This document shows, piece by piece, positions 9,769 through 19,873 of a stretch of DNA of 64,000 bases. The translations under genes were made by a program, and so were the position numbers. Position 1 is the stretch's first letter, and the number at the start of each line of letters is the position of its first letter. Under the pieces are notes generated by a model. It was given only the letters and a program-made list of their open reading frames with translations, did no database searches and was not told the origin of the DNA. The DNA lies in assembly GCA_026196775.1 (NCBI GenBank), contig JAPHUD010000005.1, forward strand, positions 61,997 to 125,996. Reading direction: 5' to 3'. This stretch comes from Flavobacteriales bacterium. GTDB lineage: Bacteria > Bacteroidota > Bacteroidia > Flavobacteriales_E > Vicingaceae.

Positions 9769-10974
9769 TTACTTTTTATTGTTCTCTAACAACGAAAAAT
9801 AGAGCTGTCTCATATCATTTACCAATCTTTCGTAATGAAATTTTTCCTTCACAAACTCCCAACCTTTTTCACCCATTTCCTTTCTTAATATATTATTATC
9901 TACTAATTTTAACAAAGCTTCAGCAAAAAATCCAACATTACCTGATGACACAATAAATCCTGTTTTATCTTTTAACACTACGTTTTCAACTCCACCAACG
10001 TTGGTTGTTACTATTGGGTTATTTGCTGCTTGTGCTTCAATTAAACTTACTGGTGTACCTTCATTTAAAGAAGATAAAGCAATAATATCTAACCCTGCAT
10101 TTGCCCAATCTACATTTTTAACCCATGAGGTAAATGTAATAGTAGCTTTCTTTTTTTGTTTATTAAATTCAGTAAAATCTAACTTAAGTTCCTTACAATA
10201 TTGGGTTAAATTCTCTTTTTCTTCCCCATCTCCAATAATAAACACCCTTACTTTTTTGGTAGTTTTTTTTAGAATTTGATTTATTGACTCTAAAAATAAA
10301 GTGTGATTTTTAATTGGAACCAATCTACCTATAATTCCAATAGCAATTTCATCCTCTTCAAGCAAATAATGTTTTCTAAAATCATTTCTTTTCGATTCAT
10401 AACCTTCTTGAAACCTGCTTAAATCAAACCCTAAAGGAACAACTGCTACTTTATTTTTTTTACAAATTTTATGTTGCTGGGTTAGTTCATTTTTTTGAAT
10501 ATCACTAATAGCGATAATTTTAGTGGATTTTTTGGCTAAATAGCGTTCTATATTTTTATAAAAAACAGTTTTTGTTTTACCAAAATAAGAATGAAAGACA
10601 TGTCCATGAAAAGTATGAACAATTACAGGCACCTTACATTTATAAGCTGCCATTCTTCCTAGAGTACCTGCTTTAGATGCATGCGTATGCACAATATCAG
10701 GCTGAAATTCTTTAATGATATCTTTTAATTTTTTGTAGGCTATTTTATCTTCTTTAAAACCAATTTCTCGCTTCATTTCTGGGATGATAGTTGGTGTTAA
10801 ACCTAAGCTATCTAATATAAAAGTTGAGCTTGCTTCGGTTTCATCTTTCTCTCCTCCTATTAATAATGTTTCAAACTCATCTCCAATATATTTGGTTAAA
10901 TAAGCTGCATTAAAAGTAGGACCTCCTAAATTAAAGCGATTGATTATCCTTAATATTTTTATTTTTTGCTTCAT
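9769..10974 (-). CDS. GT4-family glycosyltransferase
   Basis: A 401-residue GT-B fold glycosyltransferase. The N-terminal half has the glycine-rich start FNLGGPT (14-20) and the HTHASKAG stretch (96-103) of the GT4 group. The C-terminal half has GRLVPIKN (216-223), the IGDGEEK nucleotide-sugar region (247-253) and the family's E-x7-E motif, E305 to E313 in EGTPVSLIE. It is cytoplasmic and probably adds a sugar to the lipid-linked repeat unit made by the adjacent cluster; donor and acceptor cannot be read from sequence. It is separated from the wza operon by about 95 bp and has its own promoter element (10987-10994), with a predicted leader of only about 7 nt. Confidence 0.9.
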   Translation of the reverse strand: MKQKIKILRIINRFNLGGPTFNAAYLTKYIGDEFETLLIGGEKDETEASSTFILDSLGLTPTIIPEMKREIGFKEDKIAYKKLKDIIKEFQPDIVHTHASKAGTLGRMAAYKCKVPVIVHTFHGHVFHSYFGKTKTVFYKNIERYLAKKSTKIIAISDIQKNELTQQHKICKKNKVAVVPLGFDLSRFQEGYESKRNDFRKHYLLEEDEIAIGIIGRLVPIKNHTLFLESINQILKKTTKKVRVFIIGDGEEKENLTQYCKELKLDFTEFNKQKKKATITFTSWVKNVDWANAGLDIIALSSLNEGTPVSLIEAQAANNPIVTTNVGGVENVVLKDKTGFIVSSGNVGFFAEALLKLVDNNILRKEMGEKGWEFVKEKFHYERLVNDMRQLYFSLLENNKK

Positions 10975-10986
10975 TCAATATCTTGT

Positions 10987-10994
10987 CAAATGTA
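10987..10994 (-). promoter_or_regulatory. -7 element for the GT4 glycosyltransferase
   Basis: TACATTTG on the minus strand, a perfect TAnnTTTG. The position where a -33 element would sit falls inside the preceding terminator hairpin. The expected transcription start is only about 7 nt before the ATG at 10974. Confidence 0.55.
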
Positions 10995-11000
10995 GTTAAA

Positions 11001-11040
11001 AAAAAATCGCTAAAAATATATTCTTTTTAGCGATTTTTTT
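11001..11040 (-). terminator. Rho-independent terminator after the 523-residue secreted protein gene
   Basis: A hairpin with 16-bp arms (AAAAAATCGCTAAAAA and its complement) around a 7-nt loop, with A and T tracts on both sides. It directly follows the stop of the minus-strand gene at 11058 and precedes the glycosyltransferase promoter. Confidence 0.85.
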
Positions 11041-11057
11041 TATTACAACACCCTTTA

Positions 11058-12629
11058 TTAAATATCTAATTTTTCCATTCTAAAGGTAGCTTTTTTCTGT
11101 TTTTTGAAATACTCAAACAAGATAATATAACCAGCTTTTGAACGCATTACATTAAAAAATGTTGGCTTAGTTTTTAAGTTAAGTTTTGTTTCTGTTACTT
11201 TTTCAGAAACATCTAGACCAATAATTCCAGCATAATACTTACTATCATCTTTACTTTCCTTCTGAGACTTATCATAATTAACATATACTATATTAAAATT
11301 ATCATTAGTTCTATTCACTGATGTATAACTATAGTCAAACCCTCCATATGTTTTCACATATAACCCAAGTGCATTTTCGTTAACATAACCAGCACCTGGT
11401 GGCAGAAGAACTCTTGATTTCTTTTTCTCAATAATATTTACATCATCAACTTTAAAGTCACTTGTAAGTGTAATAACTATCATATTAAGTATTGTTACTT
11501 GAGATGTTGAAACTCCTGATCTATTACCCCCGGACAAAACTGCACTCGCAATTCCTACACCACTTGCAGTTTTATTAAATTGTTCAGCTACTACATAATA
11601 TTTTCCATTTTTTAAACGAAGTATTTTATGTACAAAAATTCCAACTCCATCTTCCATTTTCCCTTTGTCAGAAACACTTATTTTAGACTTGAAATCTTTT
11701 TGCCATGAAATTGTTTTTGAATCAGACAATTTTCCATCTTTACTTAGTTGAGTAACAAAAAAGCCTTCTTTTGCTTTAAAGTTTAGCTTCCCATTTTTCT
11801 TTCCATAATATTCACCATAAACTAAATATTCATTATTAGTTTCATCAAAATCTACCCCAAAAGGCCAGAAAAAATAAGTCTTATCAGAAAAATCTGTTTT
11901 TGAAACTACTTTTCCTGAAGCTACGTTAATATAAAGCAATTCTGAATTAAATTCTTTTGACATAGCTGAGGGTTTTGAATCAACAGTTAAAAACACATTT
12001 TCTTCGTCAGCATAAAGTAAGTTGGCGTTTTCATACGCTTTATCTGCATTTCCAGATTTAATGGTCCACTTTTTTTTCCCATTGTTATCTATCATATCAA
12101 CACTAATTTTTAAACCTTTGGCATCTTTAGCATACATTAAAACAAACCCCTTATTTGGAACTTCCAATACACCTCCGCTGTAATAAGAATCTTCTGCCTG
12201 AATTTGTGTATAAATTCCATAAAAATAATTTTTATCAATATCTTTTATAGAGTAGGAACCTGTTTTTTTTCCCTCTAAGTCATAAACATCATACTCTAAA
12301 GTTTTAAGTTTATAGTTCATATAAGAAAAGCAGAAATGAGTTCCATTAAACTTTCCTTCTAATAAATAAGAGTTTTTTGGTTTTTTTAATACCACAGAAT
12401 GTGTTGCTGCTAAATTATCATTAAAGATTTCAAGTTTATAATTAACAAAACCTTTATCTGCTTTTTCTAATCTATAAAACATATAATACCCTTTCGTATC
12501 ATACTTTGTGCTTATAGAATTTGAACTAGAAATCGAGACGTTTTTTACTCCCATAATTTCAGCAGTTTGACTAAACATCGTGACCGGCAAAAACAAAGCT
12601 GCTAATAATGTTAATTTTAATTTTCTCAT
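11058..12629 (-). CDS. Secreted protein of unknown function (523 aa)
   Basis: Residues 1-20 are a clear signal peptide (MRKLKLTLLAALFLPVTMFS). The rest is beta-rich, with repeated short strands of the kind FNGTHFCFSYM and NKGFVLMYA that suggest a propeller-like fold. There is no sorting domain, lipobox or catalytic motif I recognise. It may belong to one of the Bacteroidota DUF families of exported propeller-like proteins, but I cannot assign it. The gene follows the M48 protease gene by 40 bp with no promoter motif between them, so the two are probably co-transcribed; a periplasmic or surface function linked to that protease is possible. Confidence 0.8.
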   Translation of the reverse strand: MRKLKLTLLAALFLPVTMFSQTAEIMGVKNVSISSSNSISTKYDTKGYYMFYRLEKADKGFVNYKLEIFNDNLAATHSVVLKKPKNSYLLEGKFNGTHFCFSYMNYKLKTLEYDVYDLEGKKTGSYSIKDIDKNYFYGIYTQIQAEDSYYSGGVLEVPNKGFVLMYAKDAKGLKISVDMIDNNGKKKWTIKSGNADKAYENANLLYADEENVFLTVDSKPSAMSKEFNSELLYINVASGKVVSKTDFSDKTYFFWPFGVDFDETNNEYLVYGEYYGKKNGKLNFKAKEGFFVTQLSKDGKLSDSKTISWQKDFKSKISVSDKGKMEDGVGIFVHKILRLKNGKYYVVAEQFNKTASGVGIASAVLSGGNRSGVSTSQVTILNMIVITLTSDFKVDDVNIIEKKKSRVLLPPGAGYVNENALGLYVKTYGGFDYSYTSVNRTNDNFNIVYVNYDKSQKESKDDSKYYAGIIGLDVSEKVTETKLNLKTKPTFFNVMRSKAGYIILFEYFKKQKKATFRMEKLDI

Positions 12630-12669
12630 AATTGTTTCTTTTAAAATGAATATATATTTGATTAATAAT

Positions 12670-14142
12670 TTACTTTTTTATTAATTGACTCTTAATATTT
12701 TTAATAACTTTTTGATGATAATAATTGGTATAAGGAACGTTTAATAGAAATTCATCTGCATATCTTTCAATATAAAATTTAGAATATGCATTTAAAAAAT
12801 GATGGTACGCCAAAAGTGATTCATTTGTGAGGTGTGATTTTACATAACTGTTGTAAACCTCTGTTAATTTAGATGAATTAACATTATGTAAGAAATGTAA
12901 TAATTCATTGAAGTTTTCAGGGAATTTATTGTTTGGGAATGGAACATGTATATTAAATTGTTGGTTTTTAAGAGCTACTATAATTTCTAATAGAGAATGA
13001 GCAATTAAGTAATCTAAAAAAGACTCTTCTGGATATAGATGTTTTACATTTATAGCGTTATATAATGCAAGTGAATAATTACCTGTTTCAATTTGAGTTA
13101 AAATAGACTCTAACGTTAACATTTTTTTTAACCTAGAAAACTTAACTTCTAATAAGCGAAGTTTTTCGATATTGGCATCAATAGTATCGTTTTCTAATTC
13201 ATTTAGTAAGCTAATTCTTTTTTTTCGTTCGTTAATATTAGGATGTGTTTTAAGGCTGTCTGGTATATAATACAGTTTTTTAGTTGCTGACCAACTGGGA
13301 GCAGCCGAACCACTTTCTAACCAATCCTCATTAAAAGTATAATTATCATTACTAAATGTTTTTGCAATATCTATTTTTGTGTCATACAAAAAATAATCTG
13401 AACTATCCAAAACAGTTAATGCTCCTTGCCCCCCTCTTTGAGTTAAACCCAATTCATTTAATAGGTAAAATCCTATTGAATCTGATTGAAGTTCGTTCTC
13501 TCTACTATGCATTGCTGTTAATGAAATAATATTATAATAAATATCCTTGACTGCAGTATAGCTACCATATTCTTTTTTAGCAGCAGTTTTAACCTCTTTA
13601 ATTAAATTTTTATCATTTTTAATTAAAATATTTTTCTCTGAAGATTTTAATGCATGAACCATTATATCATGTCCCGCTTCATGTCCTAAAATAAAAGCAA
13701 TTTCTTCCCAAGAATTAAGTCGCTCAAGTAATGCAATATTTATTAGTATCACCCCTTTACCTAAACTAAAAGCATTAATTTCGTTGTCTCTAACGGTAAA
13801 AACAATAATATTATCTTGTGTTAAATTGGGTTGCGATTGGAGTAATAAATTAGTTATTTCTTGTAATAAATTGGTAATAGGGTCATGCTGCATTAACATT
13901 TTGTCATTATGCAATTCTTTTATATAATCACTTCTTTTAAGATAAATCTCTTTAAGCTCTTTAATATGCTTATGATTTTTTAGTGAAGTTTGATAATTAG
14001 GATTATTTAATTTATAAGCTAATGAATTAATTAAACTATCTGAAGGAGCAAAATTTGTTATTGGATTATACGATTCATGCTGATTTTGAGCAAAAAAAGT
14101 AAGATGGAAAAACAACAAGAAAAATACTACGCCTAACTTCAT
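12670..14142 (-). CDS. Secreted M48-family zinc metalloprotease
   Basis: A 490-residue exported protease. Residues 1-18 are a signal peptide. The zinc site HEAGH is at 154-158 and the third ligand is in SRENELQSD (E217, with the family Asp at 221), the arrangement of M48/Oma1/BepA-type peptidases. The C-terminal half (about 330-490) is helical and may be a degenerate TPR region as in BepA-like proteins. By family it would act in the periplasm in quality control of outer-membrane proteins. It comes after the asnB terminator and 40 bp before the secreted protein of unknown function. Confidence 0.88.
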   Translation of the reverse strand: MKLGVVFFLLFFHLTFFAQNQHESYNPITNFAPSDSLINSLAYKLNNPNYQTSLKNHKHIKELKEIYLKRSDYIKELHNDKMLMQHDPITNLLQEITNLLLQSQPNLTQDNIIVFTVRDNEINAFSLGKGVILINIALLERLNSWEEIAFILGHEAGHDIMVHALKSSEKNILIKNDKNLIKEVKTAAKKEYGSYTAVKDIYYNIISLTAMHSRENELQSDSIGFYLLNELGLTQRGGQGALTVLDSSDYFLYDTKIDIAKTFSNDNYTFNEDWLESGSAAPSWSATKKLYYIPDSLKTHPNINERKKRISLLNELENDTIDANIEKLRLLEVKFSRLKKMLTLESILTQIETGNYSLALYNAINVKHLYPEESFLDYLIAHSLLEIIVALKNQQFNIHVPFPNNKFPENFNELLHFLHNVNSSKLTEVYNSYVKSHLTNESLLAYHHFLNAYSKFYIERYADEFLLNVPYTNYYHQKVIKNIKSQLIKK

Positions 14143-14158
14143 TCATCAATAAAAAAAC

Positions 14159-14193
14159 AAAAGTGCATTTTTTTTGTTAAAAACAGAAATAAA
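14159..14193 (-). terminator. Terminator after asnB
   Basis: On the minus strand AAAGTGTATTTTT pairs with AAAAATGCACTTT through one T-G wobble, and a T tract follows. It sits just past the asnB stop. Confidence 0.65.
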
Positions 14194-14201
14194 AATACAC
14201 T

Positions 14202-16127
14202 TTAAGCTATATACTTTTTCCACCAAATATTAAAAACCACAATTGCCCAAACTGTTGCGGGAGTATCTTCCGGATTATTTGAGTATAATTGATGTTTTAA
14301 TTCCTCTATTGCCGAAACATTAAAAACTCCTTGTTCCTCAATAAACTCCTTACTTAATAAATCATCACAAATGGTAGCTTTAAGTTCATTTTTAAACCAA
14401 CTTAAAAGTGGCACCTCAAAGCCATGTTTAGGCCTGTTATAGATTTCTTCTGGCAACTCTTCATAAAATGCATCTTGAAGAATTTTTTTCTTCATGTTCT
14501 CATTAATCTTAAACGCCCTTGGTAAATTAAATGCAAAATTTACTATTCTATGATCCATAAAAGGTACCCTAACTTCTAAACTGTTTGCCATACTCATCAT
14601 ATCTACTTTTCTAAGCATATCATTTGGTAAAACCATTTTAGCATCTGAATAAAGCACATCATTTAAATCGCCATCTTTTCTAATGTATTTTAGCAATTCA
14701 TCTTTACGTTTTTTGTAAGTAAATGCATCATCTGTTAGTCGCTGCGGATTAAAAACCAATTCTTCTTTCAATAAATAATTGGCTTTTTCTTCATTAATGA
14801 TAGATGCCCACAACCAATACCTATCTTTATGAGACATGTTTGCTCCCAAACTAAATTTATACAATTGTCTATTAAAATTAGTGATTTTGGTATTTCTAGA
14901 TTTTGGCAACCTTTTCCATAGTGGATATCCTAATTTTACCAAAGCTTCTTTCATTCCTAAATGCCTAATTTTATATTCCGCCATGTGTTTGTTATAGCCT
15001 GAAAATAGCTCATCAGCACCATCTCCTGAAAGGGCAACTGTAACATGTTTTTTGGTGTATTTGCTTAAAATATAAACTGCAATTGCTGATGAGTCTGCAA
15101 AAGGTTCGTCAATACTCTCTAATATGTCATTAAGATGTTCATACATTTCGGCATTAGTAAGCGAAAAAACATGATGCTTACTCCCTATCTTATTTGCAAC
15201 AGCTTTAGCATAAATCGTTTCATCAAAAAAAGGTTCATCTTTATATCCAATAGAAAATGTATTAAGGTCTGATTTATATTTTTTAGCAATCAAACTAATT
15301 ATAGAGGAATCTACCCCACCGCTTAAAAAAGTACCTATAGGAACATCTGCTACTAATCTTTTCTCTACCGCATCATGCAACAACTCATAAAGCTTCTCTT
15401 TAGATTTATCATAGTTTAAAGCCGACTTTTGTATGGTTTCTTTTTCTGTATAAGGAATACAATAATACTCGATTTCTTGTACCTCTTTTATCTCATCAAT
15501 ATTTTCAATGAAAATAAAATTTCCAGGAGCTAGTTTACTTACTTGCTCAAGCATACATGAATTTGATGGTATGTAATTAAACTGCAAATAATTAAACAAA
15601 CTCAACTTATCTATAGATTTATTGATTTTAAACTGTAAAATTGCTTTCAATTCAGATGAGAAAATAAACTTTCCTCCATCAAAATAATACAGCAAGGGCT
15701 TTATCCCAAACCTATCTCTAGCAATAAATAGACTTTTTTTCTCTTTATCATAAACAGCAAATGCAAAAAAACCATTGAACATTTCTAAGCAATCTTTTCC
15801 ATACTTAATATAAAGGTATAAAAGCACTTCAGTATCGCTTTGGGTTTTAAACTCAACTCCTGACTGTTCCAATTCTGTTCTTAATTCTTTGAAGTTGTAT
15901 ATTTCTCCATTAAAAACAAGAACATACCTTTTAGTAGCATCAAAAAATGGTTGGTTGGCTCCTTCGGAAGTATCTATAATAGATAAGCGGGCATGACCCA
16001 ATGCAATGTTTTCAAAAACAACTGTTGCTTGACAATTCGGGCCTCTTTTATCCAATATATTGGTAGCAGTTTTTATTTGCTTAAGGTCGATTGGTTTAGA
16101 AGAAATTACGCCTACAATTCCGCACAT
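14202..16127 (-). CDS. asnB: Asparagine synthase (glutamine-hydrolysing)
   Basis: A 641-residue class II amidotransferase fused to an ATP-pyrophosphatase synthetase domain; it makes asparagine, or amidates another substrate, using glutamine and ATP. Cys2 is the N-terminal nucleophile (MCGIVG). FNGEIYN (72-78) and the RDRFG(I)KP region (138-144) are glutaminase and linker hallmarks, and the synthetase P-loop SGGVDSS is at 269-275. The length is about 640 rather than the 550 of E. coli AsnB; this longer form is common in polysaccharide loci, so a role in modifying a sugar is possible. Ordinary asparagine synthesis is the simplest reading. It has a monocistronic look: own promoter element, own terminator. 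Confidence 0.93.
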   Translation of the reverse strand: MCGIVGVISSKPIDLKQIKTATNILDKRGPNCQATVVFENIALGHARLSIIDTSEGANQPFFDATKRYVLVFNGEIYNFKELRTELEQSGVEFKTQSDTEVLLYLYIKYGKDCLEMFNGFFAFAVYDKEKKSLFIARDRFGIKPLLYYFDGGKFIFSSELKAILQFKINKSIDKLSLFNYLQFNYIPSNSCMLEQVSKLAPGNFIFIENIDEIKEVQEIEYYCIPYTEKETIQKSALNYDKSKEKLYELLHDAVEKRLVADVPIGTFLSGGVDSSIISLIAKKYKSDLNTFSIGYKDEPFFDETIYAKAVANKIGSKHHVFSLTNAEMYEHLNDILESIDEPFADSSAIAVYILSKYTKKHVTVALSGDGADELFSGYNKHMAEYKIRHLGMKEALVKLGYPLWKRLPKSRNTKITNFNRQLYKFSLGANMSHKDRYWLWASIINEEKANYLLKEELVFNPQRLTDDAFTYKKRKDELLKYIRKDGDLNDVLYSDAKMVLPNDMLRKVDMMSMANSLEVRVPFMDHRIVNFAFNLPRAFKINENMKKKILQDAFYEELPEEIYNRPKHGFEVPLLSWFKNELKATICDDLLSKEFIEEQGVFNVSAIEELKHQLYSNNPEDTPATVWAIVVFNIWWKKYIA

Positions 16128-16158
16128 ATTACTTTTTATCTGTTGTTTTTTATAAAAT

Positions 16159-16166
16159 CAAATATA
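16159..16166 (-). promoter_or_regulatory. -7 element for asnB
   Basis: TATATTTG on the minus strand, a perfect TAnnTTTG, 32 bp before the asnB start codon. The upstream -33 box is not convincing. Confidence 0.5.
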
Positions 16167-16266
16167 CATTAAATATGTATTTAAGATTATAAAGATACCT
16201 TTAAATTATATTTATTTTGAGAATTAATAATCTTACCTTGCACAAAAGTTTTAAAAAAAATAAATC

Positions 16267-18654
16267 ATGTTCAAAAAAATTTCTATTGCATTTTTAATTT
16301 CAGTTTTAGCCTTAACAGCTAATGCTCAATCTAGTAAAAACATCAACTTACTTTCTAATTTAACATTTCCGAGTAACCGAGGTGATTTAAATGATATTTG
16401 GGGTGTGAAAAAAGGAACTAATGAATATGCCTTGGTAGGCTTTGAAAATGGTGTTGCCATTGTAGATGTTACCACTCCAACCAATCCAGTAGAAGTATTT
16501 TTTGCCCCTGGTGCTAGTTCTACTTGGAGAGATTTAAAAACATGGAACAATCACGTTTATATTACTAATGAAAATACTGGTGGAATGATGATTATTGATA
16601 TTAATCCGCTACCAGGAGCTTTGAGTGCAGCCAATGTTACCAGTTATGGAGGAAATACTTATCCTTTTCAATCTGCTCATAATTTATATATTGATGAAAA
16701 TGGCGTTTGTTATATTTTAGGTGCCGATAATGGTGTTGGTGGTGCAATTATGTTAGACTTAACCAATAACCCTAAAGTTCCAGTTGAGTTAGGAAGATAT
16801 GATACATATTATTTTCATGATGCAGTTGTTAGAGGAGATACACTTTGGGGAGCTGCTGTAAATGATGGTTTTTTTGTAGTTGTTAATGTAGCTAATAAAA
16901 ATACCCCTACAACTATGGCGACACAGCCAACTTCTAATTTCTTTACCCATAACATTTGGTTTTCTGATGACGGACAAACTGTATTTACAACAGATGAGAA
17001 AACAAATTCTTTTATAGATGCTTATGATGTTAGCAACTTAAGTAATATTACCTTTTTAGATAAAGTGCAATCTAGTCCAGGTCAAGGTGTAATTCCTCAC
17101 AACACACATTTTTTCAATAATTATTTAATCACATCTTACTATACAGACGGAGTGACAATTCATGATGTTTCTGATCCTGCAAACATGATAGAGGTTGGTC
17201 ATTATGATACTTCTCCTCAATTTAGTGGAAATGGTTTTAACGGATGTTGGGGAGCCTACCCTTGGTTACCTTCAGGAGTTATTTTAGCAAGTGATATTGA
17301 AAATGGTTTATTTGTTTTAGGTCCAAACTATGTAAGAGCAGCTTATTTAATAGGAAATATTACTAATTTAAACACATCTGCACCAATTAATGGAGCAAAT
17401 GTTGAAATCCTAACAACAACTAATAATACCACTTCAAACCTTAATGGGAATTACAGAACGGGGATAGCTGATGCTGGAACTTATGATGTAGTTTATTCTA
17501 AGTTTGGTTTTAAACCAGATACTATATTTAATGTTGTACTTACTTCAGCTCAAACCACTACTGTTAATGTTCAATTAGAGCCTGTACAACCATTTAATCT
17601 TAGTGGACAAATAATTGAAAACACTACTAATACCCCTATTGCTAACGCTCAAATTCGTTTTAGTAACTCACAATTCTCTACAATAGTTACCACGAATGCT
17701 TCTGGTAATTTTACCATTAACAATTTTATACCTGCTACTTATGATGTAAATATTGCACACTGGGGACACCAATCGGTTTGTTTAAGCAACCAAAATATTA
17801 ACCCAACGGGAAACCCTTATACTTACTCTTTGGGAGTTGGATATTATGATGATTTTGATTTTGATTTAGGCTGGACTACTTCAACATTAAACAATCCTAC
17901 TTCAGGATTTTGGGTAAGAGATGAGCCAATAGGAACTTTTTTAGGTGGAACTCCTGTAAACCCAGGAAACGATATTACTAATGATTGTGGAGAACAAGCT
18001 TACGTTACTGGAAATGGTGGCGGACAATCAGGTTCTGATGATATTGACGGAGGGACTGTAATTTTAACTTCTCCTGTTTTCGATTTATCTTCTTCAACAG
18101 ATCCTTATCTTCATTTTGATAGATGGTTTGTGAATGGTGGCGGTTCAGGAAATCCAGACGACTCTATGGTAGTTATTCTTACCAATGGTATTAATGAAGC
18201 TAGGTTAGATTATGCTGATGCTAATACTCCCGACTTTTCTACTTGGGTACATAAATCATTTAAAATAACTAATTTCCTTTCATTAACCGCTAATATGCAG
18301 CTTATTGTTAAAGCTACCGATGAAGGGCAAGGACATATTGCAGAAGCTGGTTTTGATGGATTTGCTGTTTACGATTCTGCTTTAGTTTCTGTAAATGAAA
18401 TACAAACAACTAACCTTATAAAAGTGTATCCTAATCCGTTTAATGAGGTGATTAATATTGCTATTGAAAATAATGATTACAAAACCATTAGTGTTGAAAT
18501 TTTTGATATAACAGGAAAAACTATGTTCAGTAAAACCATTATCAACAGTAATGTTTTACAATTAAATGCTAATTACCCTTCAGGAATTTATTTTATTAAA
18601 GTTTTTGGAGATGATACTACGTTACTGAAAACTGAAAAGCTAATGAAGTTTTAA
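16267..18654 (+). CDS. T9SS choice-of-anchor B family secreted protein
   Basis: A 795-residue exported protein. Residues 1-21 are a signal peptide (ending ANAQ). About 22-335 form the choice-of-anchor B domain, an LVIVD-type propeller with repeated units such as ALVGFENGVAIVDV and MMIIDI. Two carboxypeptidase-regulatory-like folds follow (about 341-432 and 443-510; LSGQIIENTTNTPIANAQ). A jelly-roll or MAM-like domain comes next (about 520-705), and a T9SS type A sorting domain ends the chain (about 720-795; VYPNPFNEV, PSGIYFIKV). It should be exported by the type IX system and anchored to or released from the cell surface. The binding target is unknown. Confidence 0.9.
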   Translation: MFKKISIAFLISVLALTANAQSSKNINLLSNLTFPSNRGDLNDIWGVKKGTNEYALVGFENGVAIVDVTTPTNPVEVFFAPGASSTWRDLKTWNNHVYITNENTGGMMIIDINPLPGALSAANVTSYGGNTYPFQSAHNLYIDENGVCYILGADNGVGGAIMLDLTNNPKVPVELGRYDTYYFHDAVVRGDTLWGAAVNDGFFVVVNVANKNTPTTMATQPTSNFFTHNIWFSDDGQTVFTTDEKTNSFIDAYDVSNLSNITFLDKVQSSPGQGVIPHNTHFFNNYLITSYYTDGVTIHDVSDPANMIEVGHYDTSPQFSGNGFNGCWGAYPWLPSGVILASDIENGLFVLGPNYVRAAYLIGNITNLNTSAPINGANVEILTTTNNTTSNLNGNYRTGIADAGTYDVVYSKFGFKPDTIFNVVLTSAQTTTVNVQLEPVQPFNLSGQIIENTTNTPIANAQIRFSNSQFSTIVTTNASGNFTINNFIPATYDVNIAHWGHQSVCLSNQNINPTGNPYTYSLGVGYYDDFDFDLGWTTSTLNNPTSGFWVRDEPIGTFLGGTPVNPGNDITNDCGEQAYVTGNGGGQSGSDDIDGGTVILTSPVFDLSSSTDPYLHFDRWFVNGGGSGNPDDSMVVILTNGINEARLDYADANTPDFSTWVHKSFKITNFLSLTANMQLIVKATDEGQGHIAEAGFDGFAVYDSALVSVNEIQTTNLIKVYPNPFNEVINIAIENNDYKTISVEIFDITGKTMFSKTIINSNVLQLNANYPSGIYFIKVFGDDTTLLKTEKLMKF

Positions 18655-18682
18655 ACAAATCATAACTAAACATAATATAAAC

Positions 18683-18718
18683 AAAAAAACGCCTAGAATT
18701 AATTCTAGGCGTTTTTTT
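18683..18718. terminator. Bidirectional terminator between convergent genes
   Basis: A perfect 36-bp palindrome: seven A, an 11-base arm CGCCTAGAATT, its complement and seven T. It lies between the ends of the choice-of-anchor B gene (+) and the M42 peptidase gene (-) and can serve both. Confidence 0.92.
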
Positions 18719-18741
18719 GTTTAATAAAAGTATTTGAATAC

Positions 18742-19830
18742 TTATTTCAAATACCTAAAATCTTGGTTATTTTTAATTTGTAATAAACTTTCGTAAATCA
18801 GTTGAATAACATTTTCAACATCATCTCTATGCACCATTTCTACTGTAGTATGCATGTATCTTAAAGGTAGAGATATTAATGCGGAAGCAACTCCTCCTGT
18901 TGCATATGCGAAAGCATCAGTATCTGTTCCTGTTGCCCTTGATGCAGCGGCTAATTGAAAAGGTATTTTCTTCTTATTAGCGGTTGTTTTTATCAGTTTT
19001 AATAAATTATTCTGAACAGCAGGTCCAACCGTTAAAACAGGTCCTTTACCTGCATGATTATCTCCTTGCTCAATTTTATTAATCATTGGTGTTTGTGTAT
19101 CATGACAAACATCTGTAACAATTGCCACATTTGGTTTAATGTTTTGAACCATCATTTCTGCTCCTCTTAAACCAACTTCTTCCTGAACTGAATTAGTAAT
19201 GTACAATCCAAATGGTAACTTTTGTTTGTTTTCTTTTAATAAACGTGCAACTTCAGCTATCATAAAACCACCAATCCTGTTATCTAAAGCACGACCAACA
19301 AAATAGTTCTTATTCAACACCATAAATTCATCTTCGTAAGTAATAACATCTCCAACACTAATGCCTAATTTTTCAACTTCCTCTTTAGTAGTACATCCAC
19401 AATCCAAGAAAATATTATTTAATTGAGGCGTTTCCTCTTTACCATCTTTTCTGGTATGAATTGCAGGCCAACCAAAAATAGCTTTAACAATTCCTTTTTC
19501 AGTATGAATGTTTACTCTTTTTGATGGAGCTATTTGATGATCTGAACCACCATTTCTTCGCAAATAAATAAAACCTTTTTCATTAATATAATGCACAAAC
19601 CAGGAAATTTCATCGGCATGTGCTTCAATTACCACTTTGTATTCTGCCTTAGGATTTACAATTGCAGCAATTGAACCGTAAGTATCTACAAAATAATCAT
19701 CTACATAAGGTTTAATATACTCCAACCACATTTTTTGTCCTGCAGATTCAAATCCTGTTGGAGCCGGATTATTAATATAGTTCTCTAAAAATTTTAATGA
19801 TTTTGCTGTTAAAATAGATTTTTTTGCCAT
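18742..19830 (-). CDS. M42-family metallo-aminopeptidase
   Basis: A 362-residue cytoplasmic aminopeptidase of the M42 (glutamyl/deblocking aminopeptidase, FrvX-like) family, which forms large tetrahedral complexes that trim peptides. All metal and catalytic residues are visible: H71 and D73 in EAHADE, the bridging D183 in ALDNRIGG, the catalytic base E217 with E218 in QEEVGLRGA, D240, and H327 in RYMHTTVE. Length matches the family. It is encoded alone between a bidirectional terminator and the ribD upstream region. Confidence 0.93.
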   Translation of the reverse strand: MAKKSILTAKSLKFLENYINNPAPTGFESAGQKMWLEYIKPYVDDYFVDTYGSIAAIVNPKAEYKVVIEAHADEISWFVHYINEKGFIYLRRNGGSDHQIAPSKRVNIHTEKGIVKAIFGWPAIHTRKDGKEETPQLNNIFLDCGCTTKEEVEKLGISVGDVITYEDEFMVLNKNYFVGRALDNRIGGFMIAEVARLLKENKQKLPFGLYITNSVQEEVGLRGAEMMVQNIKPNVAIVTDVCHDTQTPMINKIEQGDNHAGKGPVLTVGPAVQNNLLKLIKTTANKKKIPFQLAAASRATGTDTDAFAYATGGVASALISLPLRYMHTTVEMVHRDDVENVIQLIYESLLQIKNNQDFRYLK

Positions 19831-19873
19831 AATATTTTAAGTTTATTAAGAAAGAAACAAAGCTAAACATTTT

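Noticed and set aside
16216..16240. Promoter TTTG-N14-TACCTTG for the choice-of-anchor B gene
   Set aside because: The spacer is too short for the known 17-23 bp range and the -7 match is imperfect, so it was not listed.
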